Made by a program: the position numbers and the translations under genes. From contig QMQE01000176.1 in NCBI GenBank assembly GCA_003650445.1, forward strand, positions 1-5,111: DNA of 5,111 nt, given 5' to 3'. The notes under the pieces are model-generated. The model saw nothing but the letters and a program-made list of their open reading frames with translations, was not told the DNA's origin and did no database searches. Shown here piece by piece: positions 1-4,802 of this stretch (position 1 is the first letter of the stretch; every line of letters begins with the position of its first letter). This DNA comes from Acidobacteriota bacterium (GTDB lineage Bacteria; Acidobacteriota; Holophagae; Thermotomaculales; Thermotomaculaceae).

Positions 1-101
1 CGCCGAGTACGCAGAGAGGGAAGAGGAAGGAAAGAAGAGAGTTTAACCCAAAGTAACAAAGACACAAAGTTCAGAAAAGACGGAACTGAGGTTCAGGTTG
101 G
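1..101. other. Purine-rich leader region, no firm gene
   Basis: No gene can be firmly called here. The first 40 bases are almost all A and G on the plus strand. All three plus frames stay open from the window edge. One of them ends at a TAA at 44-46 and would give a charged tail AEYAEREEEGKKRV, which could be the C-terminus of a gene lying mostly outside the window. The terminator-like hairpin just downstream (102-126) is consistent with a plus-strand gene ending here. The reading is ambiguous because purine-rich DNA produces charged peptides in any frame. Three CAAAG units sit in exact 8-bp register within this stretch and are listed separately. Confidence 0.35.
49..72 (+). repeat. Three CAAAG units at 8-bp period
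   Basis: CAAAG occurs at 49-53, 57-61 and 65-69, each followed by three variable bases, so the spacing is exactly 8 bp. A related CGCAGAG stretch lies at 11-17. The pattern resembles short-period intergenic repeats of the CACAGAG/CACAAAG type that I recall from many environmental bacterial genomes. With only three imperfect copies it could be chance in purine-rich DNA. Confidence 0.4.
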
Positions 102-126
102 CGGGGAATAGCCAATTCCCGTTTTT
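102..126 (+). terminator. Intrinsic terminator-like hairpin with T5
   Basis: GGGAAT (104-109) pairs perfectly with ATTCCC (115-120) around the 5-base loop AGCCA. With G103 bulged, one more C-G pair can form between 102 and 121. A run of five T follows at 122-126. This is the form of a short Rho-independent terminator reading on the plus strand. It most simply ends a gene lying upstream of the window. Lying 110 bases before purF, it could instead act as an attenuator in a long purF leader. No known riboswitch core was recognised around it, so the first reading is preferred. Confidence 0.55.
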
Positions 127-177
127 CGCGCACTACCGCCTCTACTCCTATTCCTGGCTCCCAATCAGAGAAAGGTT

Positions 178-206
178 TTGATGTTTTCTGCTAAATCGTT
201 TAGATT
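178..206 (+). promoter_or_regulatory. Possible sigma-70 promoter for purF
   Basis: TTGATG (178-183) and TAGATT (201-206) are separated by 17 bases. Each matches four of six bases of the sigma-70 consensus boxes. Transcription would begin near 213, giving a leader of only about 22 bases before the ATG at 236. That leader would contain the GGAGGG ribosome binding site but would cut into the AGGTGA at 211-216. This is a weak match, read by eye and without experimental support. Confidence 0.27.
191..203. promoter_or_regulatory. Small palindrome, candidate operator
   Basis: CTAAA (191-195) and TTTAG (199-203) form a 5-bp inverted repeat around TCG. It overlaps the proposed -10 box of purF, where a repressor would sit. 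Arms this short arise by chance in a few kilobases, and no known purine regulator site (for example the PurR type) was recognised, so only its position makes it worth noting. Confidence 0.2.
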
Positions 207-225
207 GGGGAGGTGATTTCGAATT

Positions 226-231
226 GGAGGG
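226..231 (+). promoter_or_regulatory. purF ribosome binding site
   Basis: GGAGGG lies four bases before the ATG at 236. A second strong site, AGGTGA at 211-216, lies seven bases before an in-frame TTG at 224. The two sites compete as start signals. The ATG is preferred because it places the catalytic cysteine at codon 2. Confidence 0.6.
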
Positions 232-235
232 AAAT

Positions 236-1756
236 ATGTGTGGTTTTGTGGGAATAATCGGACTGAAAAATGCCTCAAGGCATGTTGCAACAGCACTTCA
301 GGCGATTCAGCACCGTGGACAGGATTCTGCTGGAATCGGTACAAAAAAAGGCAATCACTTTCGCTTGTACAAGGACTTGGGGCTGGTCCACACAATTTTC
401 GCTGAGGATGACCTGAAACGGCTGGAAGGAAGCTGCGCCCTGGGCCATGTTCGGTATCCCACCATGGGTAGTGCAAGTAAAGAAGATGCTCAGCCATTTT
501 ACAGCCGATGGCCCGGTATTATTATGGCTCACAATGGAAATATTATGAATTTCGAGGAAATGAAAAAGTACTTGTTGGATCAGTCCAACTACCTTTCCAG
601 CCGCTGTGATATTGAGCCGGTACTTTATCTCCTTTCCAGTGAAATTATGAAGGGTAACGGTAAGCCGAAGGCTTCTTATACGGTGGAAGATGTGCTTCGG
701 GGCATGGCAGAAACATACAAGGTTGCAAAGGGTGCGTATTCCATTGTCGGAATCATGAATATCGAGGGGGAAGACACACTTTTTGTTGCCCGGGACGCTT
801 ATGGGATTCGCCCGGCGATGTGGGGACGAAAAGGGGACGCATATATGGTTGCTTCCGAGAGTGTCTGTATGGATGTGATGGACTTTGATACGGTGGGTTC
901 AGTTGCGCCGGGAGAAGTTATTTTCTTTCGACCCGGCAAAGAGCCCCTTCGGGAGTCCATTGATTATAAAGGGAAACGCCCCTGCATTTTTGAGTACATC
1001 TATTTTGCAAGGCCGGATTCCCGTATCAATGATGATGATGTCTACAAAGTTCGTCTGAAATTGGGTGAACTGCTGGCTGAAGAATGGAAAGAAAGACGGG
1101 GGTATGAACTGGATGTCGTAATGCCGATACCGGACACAGCACGGCCCTCCACTATTACGTTCTCTGAGAAAGTCGGTGTACCGGTACGGGAAGGTTTTAT
1201 CAAGAACCGGTACAGCGGCCGTACTTTTATCATGCCCCATCAAGGAGCCAGAAAATCGGCTCTTCGACTGAAACTCAACCCCATTGATGCAGAAGTGAGG
1301 GGCCGGAGGATTCTGCTCATTGATGACAGTATTGTACGGGGCAACACGTTGAAACAGATTGTTTCAACCCTGGAATACAAAAAGCCGAAGGAAATCCATC
1401 TGGCAATCTATTCTCCTCCGGTAATTCACCCCTGCTTTTACGGGATCGACATGTCCACGCGAAATGAACTTATTGCCTATCAGATGATGAAAGAACTGGG
1501 CCTGGACGGCGAGAGTTTTGATGGAGAGAACCTTGAGAAGCTGGAAGAAAGAATGGCTAAGGAGCTGGGGGTAGATTCCTTGACATTCCTTTCCGTGGGA
1601 CGCCTGAACCGGGTCTTTGGAAAGGAACGCTGCGCGGCCTGTTTCGATGGAGATTATCCGGTTCCGGTCCCTGAGGATGTCAAACAGTGTATTATTCGCG
1701 ACCGGATCCTTCAACGGGGAGAGAAACCTGAAGATGATGCGGGGGATGGAGAATGA
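236..1756 (+). CDS. purF: Amidophosphoribosyltransferase PurF, Fe-S type
   Basis: This enzyme catalyses the first committed step of de novo purine synthesis in the cytoplasm: PRPP plus glutamine gives 5-phosphoribosylamine, glutamate and pyrophosphate. The 506-residue protein starts MCGFVGI, so Cys2 becomes the N-terminal nucleophile of the class II (Ntn) glutaminase domain (about 1-235). HVRYPT (Arg73), HNGN (Asn100, Gly101) and a CDIE acid (Asp125) are the usual glutaminase residues. The phosphoribosyltransferase domain follows, with MPIPDTA (296-302), the NRYSGRTFIMP segment (324-334) and the PRPP loop LLIDDSIVRGNT (360-371). Cys250 (RPCIFEY), Cys400 (HPCFYGID) and Cys466/Cys469 (CAAC) match the four Fe-S ligands of the Bacillus subtilis type; E. 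coli PurF lacks them. The length is normal for the family. An in-frame TTG at 224 would add MEGN before the Met; some family members carry a cleaved propeptide, so it cannot be excluded. The acyltransferase gene begins 36 bases after the stop. Identity is nearly certain; the exact start is less so. Confidence 0.97.
   Translation: MCGFVGIIGLKNASRHVATALQAIQHRGQDSAGIGTKKGNHFRLYKDLGLVHTIFAEDDLKRLEGSCALGHVRYPTMGSASKEDAQPFYSRWPGIIMAHNGNIMNFEEMKKYLLDQSNYLSSRCDIEPVLYLLSSEIMKGNGKPKASYTVEDVLRGMAETYKVAKGAYSIVGIMNIEGEDTLFVARDAYGIRPAMWGRKGDAYMVASESVCMDVMDFDTVGSVAPGEVIFFRPGKEPLRESIDYKGKRPCIFEYIYFARPDSRINDDDVYKVRLKLGELLAEEWKERRGYELDVVMPIPDTARPSTITFSEKVGVPVREGFIKNRYSGRTFIMPHQGARKSALRLKLNPIDAEVRGRRILLIDDSIVRGNTLKQIVSTLEYKKPKEIHLAIYSPPVIHPCFYGIDMSTRNELIAYQMMKELGLDGESFDGENLEKLEERMAKELGVDSLTFLSVGRLNRVFGKERCAACFDGDYPVPVPEDVKQCIIRDRILQRGEKPEDDAGDGE
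1348..1368. repeat. Perfect 9-bp inverted repeat inside purF
   Basis: GTTGAAACA (1348-1356) and TGTTTCAAC (1360-1368) are perfect reverse complements separated by GAT. The element lies in codons just after the PRPP-binding loop (residues TLKQIVST). It could form a 9-bp mRNA stem with a three-base loop or a dyad for a DNA-binding protein. The sequence is real; any function is unproven. Confidence 0.5.
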
Positions 1757-1792
1757 GACAGGTGAACTTGCAGGGATGAGGATGCCACGGAA

Positions 1793-2377
1793 ATGACGTA
1801 TCCAATTGTACCAGAAGGGCTTGAAAAGTTTGGAAACTTCTTTACCCGATGGATTGGCCGGTTTATTCTCAGGATAATGGGCTGGCGGGTTGAAGGCGGT
1901 TTTCCCGATTATCGAAAGTTTGTCATGATTGTCGCTCCCCATACTTCAAATTGGGATTTCTTCATTGGGATTACCACTGTTTTTGCCATTGGCTTTCGGG
2001 GGCGATGGCTGGGGAAGCACACGATTTTCAAGAAACCCTTTGGATCCTATATGAAATGGATGGGGGGAATCCCTGTAGATCGGAGCAAGGCCGAGAATGT
2101 TGTGGATCAAGTGGTTGAACGGATTAAAGATGCCGATACCATCGTTTTGGGGATGTCACCAGAGGGGACAAGAAAAAAAGTTCCCCACTGGAAAACCGGT
2201 TTTTATCGAATTGCAAGGGGTGCAGATGTTCCGATAGTCCCGGTGACTCTGGATTACAGGTCAAAAACAATTAAAATCTGTCCGCCTTTTATACTGACTG
2301 GTGACCAGGAATCAGATATTGCATATCTACAGGAGTTTTTTGATGGAGATTCTGCAAAATATCCGGAAAAATATTGA
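1793..2377 (+). CDS. PlsC-family lysophospholipid acyltransferase
   Basis: The 194-residue protein belongs to the PlsC/LPLAT acyltransferases, which move an acyl chain from acyl-CoA or acyl-ACP onto a lysophospholipid such as lysophosphatidate, at the inner face of the membrane. The HX4D catalytic motif is HTSNWD (His50, Asp55). GGIPVDRS (91-98) is the second block, PEGTR (123-127) the glycerophosphate-binding block, and IVPVTLDY (148-155) the last. There is no signal peptide and no clear membrane helix; IGRFILRIMGW (21-31) may be an amphipathic anchor. At 194 residues it is at the short end of the family. The true substrate is not readable from sequence, so the symbol plsC is withheld. The start is the ATG at 1793, with GAGGA at 1778-1782 ten bases before it. 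It follows purF by 36 bases and is probably co-transcribed. Its stop lies 7 bp from the stop of the opposing sigma gene. Confidence 0.87.
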   Translation: MTYPIVPEGLEKFGNFFTRWIGRFILRIMGWRVEGGFPDYRKFVMIVAPHTSNWDFFIGITTVFAIGFRGRWLGKHTIFKKPFGSYMKWMGGIPVDRSKAENVVDQVVERIKDADTIVLGMSPEGTRKKVPHWKTGFYRIARGADVPIVPVTLDYRSKTIKICPPFILTGDQESDIAYLQEFFDGDSAKYPEKY

Positions 2378-2384
2378 GAGAAGC

Positions 2385-3233
2385 TCAGTTGAGGTAACTC
2401 TTGAGGATTCCCTGATAGCGGGAACGACGGATTTTTTTTAATGCGCTTTTTTCAATCTGGCGAACCCGTTCCCGGGAGAGATTAACCAGTTTACCGATTT
2501 CCTGAAGGGTTTTGGGATCTTCACCGTTGAGCCCATATCGGTGACTCAGGATTTTGATTTCTCTATCATTCAGCATGGAAAGAGATTCATCCAGATCATC
2601 CAGAAAAGATTCCTTGATTAACTTTTCATCTGCTCCCGGGATGCTGACCTGTTCAATCAGGTCTTCCAGGGAAATGTCCCCATTGTCTGAGAGGGACGCA
2701 TTCAGCGATTGTGCCTCCACAACTTTTGAGAGAATAGACCGAAGCTGAAGTTCGGTAATGTTCAGTTCGTCTGCTACTTCCACAGGAGAGGGTTCCCTTC
2801 CCAGTTCTTTCTGGAGCTTGTTCTGAACTCTGGAAACATTGTTGAACATATTCAGAGTCTTGTGTGAGATACGAAAGACACCGCTTTGTTCCGATATAGC
2901 ATGGATAATGGACTGTCTGATCCACCAGACAGCATAGGTGATGAATTTGACATTCCGGTCCGGATCAAACCGTTTTCCCGCTTCAATGAGTCCCAGGTTC
3001 CCTTCGTTGATGAGGTCCATAAAAGGAACACCCCGCCCCCGATATTTTTTTGCCACGGAAACGACAAACTTCAGGTTGGCTTCCACCAGTTTTCTCAGTG
3101 CCTGCTGGTCCCCCTTTTGAATTTTTCTGGCCAGGGCTTTTTCTTCGTCAGGGGTAATTCGGGGCAGTTCATTGATTTCATGCAGGTATTGCTTGAGTGC
3201 CTGTTCGTCTTCATAGAACCTTTTATTTGCCAT
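2385..3233 (-). CDS. Short RpoD-like sigma-70 family factor
   Basis: This sigma factor, 282 residues from the ATG at 3233, directs RNA polymerase to promoters. Region 1.2 lies at about 9-40 (ALKQYLHEINELPRITPDEE). Region 2 follows, with the core-binding FMDLINEGNLGL (71-82) and the -10 recognition segment FITYAVWWIRQSI (97-109). Region 3 is about 117-190. Region 4 is 213-282, with RYGLNGEDP (232-240) and the -35 helix-turn-helix TLQEIGKLVNLSRERVRQIE (242-261). There is no region 1.1 and no long non-conserved insert, so it is far shorter than E. coli RpoD and closer in size to Bacteroidetes primary sigma factors or to RpoH/RpoS types. The regions look like the primary group, but its place after dnaK-dnaJ-hspR makes a heat-shock role possible. 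Its ATG overlaps the end of hspR by 11 bases, with GAGGA (3243-3239) five bases before it, suggesting translational coupling. A TTG at 3245 would add four residues (MRTK); the ATG is preferred. Family is certain; primary versus alternative role is open. Confidence 0.93.
   Translation of the reverse strand: MANKRFYEDEQALKQYLHEINELPRITPDEEKALARKIQKGDQQALRKLVEANLKFVVSVAKKYRGRGVPFMDLINEGNLGLIEAGKRFDPDRNVKFITYAVWWIRQSIIHAISEQSGVFRISHKTLNMFNNVSRVQNKLQKELGREPSPVEVADELNITELQLRSILSKVVEAQSLNASLSDNGDISLEDLIEQVSIPGADEKLIKESFLDDLDESLSMLNDREIKILSHRYGLNGEDPKTLQEIGKLVNLSRERVRQIEKSALKKIRRSRYQGILKSYLN
2408..2439 (+). terminator. Weak hairpin plus T8 after the acyltransferase
   Basis: TTCCC (2408-2412) and GGGAA (2420-2424) pair around seven bases, and a run of eight T lies at 2432-2439 on the plus strand. 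The seven-base gap between stem and T run is not classical for an intrinsic terminator. The plus-strand transcript has no other room to end, because the opposing sigma gene begins 7 bp after the acyltransferase stop. On the other strand these bases encode lysines and RSRYQG of the sigma C-terminus, so the T run may simply reflect lysine codons. Confidence 0.2.
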
Positions 3234-3639
3234 CTTCGTCCTCAATATCCAGCCGGACGATCCCTGTTCTGGGAATTTTCACCAGGGCGTTCCGAATTTT
3301 TTCTTTGCCGTTATCAAGATGATCAACAATAATTTTCTGAAGAGCCGCGGCAAGCTGATTGATTTCTTTCTGCATTTGCTCCATTTTCCCCCGCATGTTG
3401 AGGATGACTTCGATTCCGGCGAGGTTCACACCTAGATCCCTGGCAAGATTGAGAATTACTTCCAGTCGTTTCAGGTCGTTTTCCGAATAAAGGCGCGTGT
3501 TGCCGTCTGTACGGGACGGGGTCAGGAGGCCGTGTTTTTCGTAGAGCCGCAATGTCTGGGGATGAATATTATACATGTTGGCAACAACACTGATCATGTA
3601 GTAGGGCTCTGAATCTTTTTGCTGCTTACGACCTGTCAT
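3223..3639 (-). CDS. hspR: HspR-like MerR-family heat-shock regulator
   Basis: This 138-residue protein is a small DNA-binding regulator of the MerR superfamily. The N-terminal helix-turn-helix is YMISVVANMYNIHPQTLRLY (14-33). The wing is SRTDGNTRLYSENDLKRL (42-59), and VNLAGIEVILNM (71-82) is the block typical of HspR. A predicted coiled coil (about 78-105) gives dimerisation, and the tail is acidic. There are no metal-binding cysteines; the protein has no cysteine at all. In actinobacteria HspR represses the dnaK operon and uses DnaK as corepressor, and a gene directly after dnaJ fits that role. The start is the ATG at 3639, preceded by GGGAGA (3650-3645). The gap to dnaJ is 36 bases, and the end overlaps the sigma gene by 11. 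Its operator would lie upstream of dnaK, outside the window. A MerR-family member with another target cannot be excluded. Confidence 0.86.
   Translation of the reverse strand: MTGRKQQKDSEPYYMISVVANMYNIHPQTLRLYEKHGLLTPSRTDGNTRLYSENDLKRLEVILNLARDLGVNLAGIEVILNMRGKMEQMQKEINQLAAALQKIIVDHLDNGKEKIRNALVKIPRTGIVRLDIEDEDGK
3239..3243 (-). promoter_or_regulatory. Sigma gene ribosome binding site within hspR
   Basis: GAGGA lies five bases before the ATG at 3233 and inside the last codons of hspR (ELDIEDED-type acidic codons). It supports the ATG at 3233 over the TTG at 3245, whose first base lies within this overlap region. A ribosome finishing hspR would end almost on top of this start, as expected for coupled translation. 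Confidence 0.6.
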
Positions 3640-3675
3640 TATTTTCTCCCAATTGATGCTTTCTATTGAACCACA

Positions 3676-4791
3676 TCATTCTTCTGTTGGCAAATGTTTG
3701 CGGATGTCCGGATCTTCGTATTCCGAGAGCTCATGAAGGAGTTCCCGAACCCGCGTATTCCGCGTTTCCGGTGTCTGAACCGTGATTTCAAGGAACATAT
3801 TGCCGGGGGTTCCGGTTCTGAGAGACTTAATCCCTTTCCCCCGAATTCGTATTTTCTGGCCGCATTGGGTTCCCGGTGGGATACGAACGGTTGTACTTCC
3901 AGATACCGTTGGTACTTTGATTTTGCAGCCCAGGGCGGCTTCGGAAACCGTTACCGGTAAAGTCAGATAAATATTGTCTCCCACCCGTCGAAAAAAGGGA
4001 TGGGGGTCAATATTGGTGATGATGAAGAGATCTCCTGGCGGCCCACCTGCGCGTCCGGCTTCACCTTTTCCGGCAATCCGTATTTTTGAACCGTTGTCCA
4101 CCCCTGCCGGAATCCGGACATTGATGGTTTCCGTAACCGGTTTTCTTCCGGTTCCACCGCAGGCATTGCACTGAGCCTCTTGAATCTGGCCGCTTCCACC
4201 GCATAGCGAACAACTGCGTTGAACGTGAAACAAGCCACCACCGGCAGTTTCTCTGCCTGTACCGTTGCAGCGGGGACAGACTGTGGGTCTGGCGAGTGGC
4301 ACCTGGCCCCTTCCGGCACAGGTGGGGCAGGGCTTACTTCGGTTTACCCGAATTTTGGATGTAACCCCGTTGACAGCATCTTGAAAACTCAGTTTCATAC
4401 TGTACTGAATGTCCTGGCCTTTCGCAGGCGCATTGGATTGCGTTGCCCCGGAAGTACGAAAACCACCTCCACCCCGGCCAAACATGTCAAAAATCTCGGA
4501 AAAATCAAACCCTCCAGCCCCTCCAAACCCATCAAATCCATTGAAATCAGGGCCTGTGGCAGCGCCCCGTTCTCCTACAAAACCGTAAGTGTCATATTGT
4601 TCCTTCAGCTTCGGGTCGGAAAGAATGGAATATGCCTCGGAGATTTCCTTAAACTTTTTCTCGGCGTCGGTATCACCCGGATTTACATCCGGGTGATACT
4701 TTCTCGCCAGTTTGCGATATGCTTTCTTAATTTCTGCGGCTGATGCCCCCTTGGTTAACCCAAGGATGGCATAATAATCCGTGTTGGCCAT
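3676..4791 (-). CDS. dnaJ: Chaperone protein DnaJ (Hsp40, type I)
   Basis: DnaJ delivers unfolded proteins to DnaK in the cytoplasm and stimulates its ATPase. The 371-residue protein has every part of a type I Hsp40. The J-domain is at 5-67, with HPD at 33-35. A Gly/Phe-rich linker runs from about 78 to 118. Four CxxCxGxG zinc motifs bind two zinc ions: CPTCAGRG (155-162), CPRCNGTG (172-179), CSLCGGSG (194-201) and CNACGGTG (208-215). The C-terminal substrate-binding domains are at about 120-340, ending in a dimerisation tail. Length and spacing are normal. The gene starts 11 bases after the dnaK stop, with no grpE between. No good ribosome binding site stands before the ATG; the nearest, GAGGA at 4811-4807, is 15 bases away inside dnaK, so translation may depend on ribosomes finishing dnaK. 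A strong hairpin covers the HPD codons (4670-4699). Confidence 0.97.
   Translation of the reverse strand: MANTDYYAILGLTKGASAAEIKKAYRKLARKYHPDVNPGDTDAEKKFKEISEAYSILSDPKLKEQYDTYGFVGERGAATGPDFNGFDGFGGAGGFDFSEIFDMFGRGGGGFRTSGATQSNAPAKGQDIQYSMKLSFQDAVNGVTSKIRVNRSKPCPTCAGRGQVPLARPTVCPRCNGTGRETAGGGLFHVQRSCSLCGGSGQIQEAQCNACGGTGRKPVTETINVRIPAGVDNGSKIRIAGKGEAGRAGGPPGDLFIITNIDPHPFFRRVGDNIYLTLPVTVSEAALGCKIKVPTVSGSTTVRIPPGTQCGQKIRIRGKGIKSLRTGTPGNMFLEITVQTPETRNTRVRELLHELSEYEDPDIRKHLPTEE
4670..4699 (-). repeat. Perfect 13-bp inverted repeat in dnaJ
   Basis: GTATCACCCGGAT (4670-4682) and ATCCGGGTGATAC (4687-4699) are exact reverse complements around a four-base spacer. In the dnaJ mRNA the loop reads GUAA, a GNRA tetraloop, on a 13-bp stem with no mismatch. 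It covers codons 31-41, which encode the HPD motif and the following VNPGD. The residues HPD and NPGD allow partly complementary codons, so some pairing is forced by the protein, but full pairing also needs matching third positions and flanks. Whether it has a regulatory role is unknown. Confidence 0.6.
4749..4765 (-). repeat. 6-bp hairpin near the dnaJ start
   Basis: CCTTGG (4749-4754) and CCAAGG (4760-4765) pair around a five-base loop. In the mRNA the stem begins about 24 bases after the start codon, over codons 9-15. It is short and lies upstream of the larger hairpin at 4670-4699 in the same message. Together they would structure the early dnaJ coding region. Confidence 0.35.
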
Positions 4792-4802
4792 GGGTTATAC
4801 CG

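Noticed and set aside
1364..1942. Long antisense open frame (192 codons) across the purF end and acyltransferase start
   Set aside because: It spans two well-supported genes and their junction on the other strand. Its product shows no recognisable domain and it has no clear ribosome binding site.
2588..2605. Tandem 9-bp repeat TCATCCAGA twice
   Set aside because: It is explained by the acidic repeat DDLDES in the sigma factor protein (Asp-Leu-Asp codons).
2741..2757. Inverted repeat around CCGAA and TTCGG in the sigma gene
   Set aside because: Arms of about six bases with a seven-base loop are common by chance, and nothing in the position suggests regulation.
3192..3198. CTTGAGT, matching half of the HspR (HAIR) operator consensus
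   Set aside because: The other half, ACTCAAG after seven bases, is absent, and the site lies inside the sigma coding region rather than at a promoter.
3951..3960. Perfect 10-bp palindrome TTACCGGTAA in dnaJ
   Set aside because: Several 10-bp palindromes are expected by chance in 5 kb, and it sits inside coding sequence.
4219..4743. Long open frame (174 codons) on the plus strand opposite dnaJ
   Set aside because: It is the reverse of the cysteine/glycine-rich dnaJ coding region, where codon bias removes antisense stops. The peptide has no recognisable domain.
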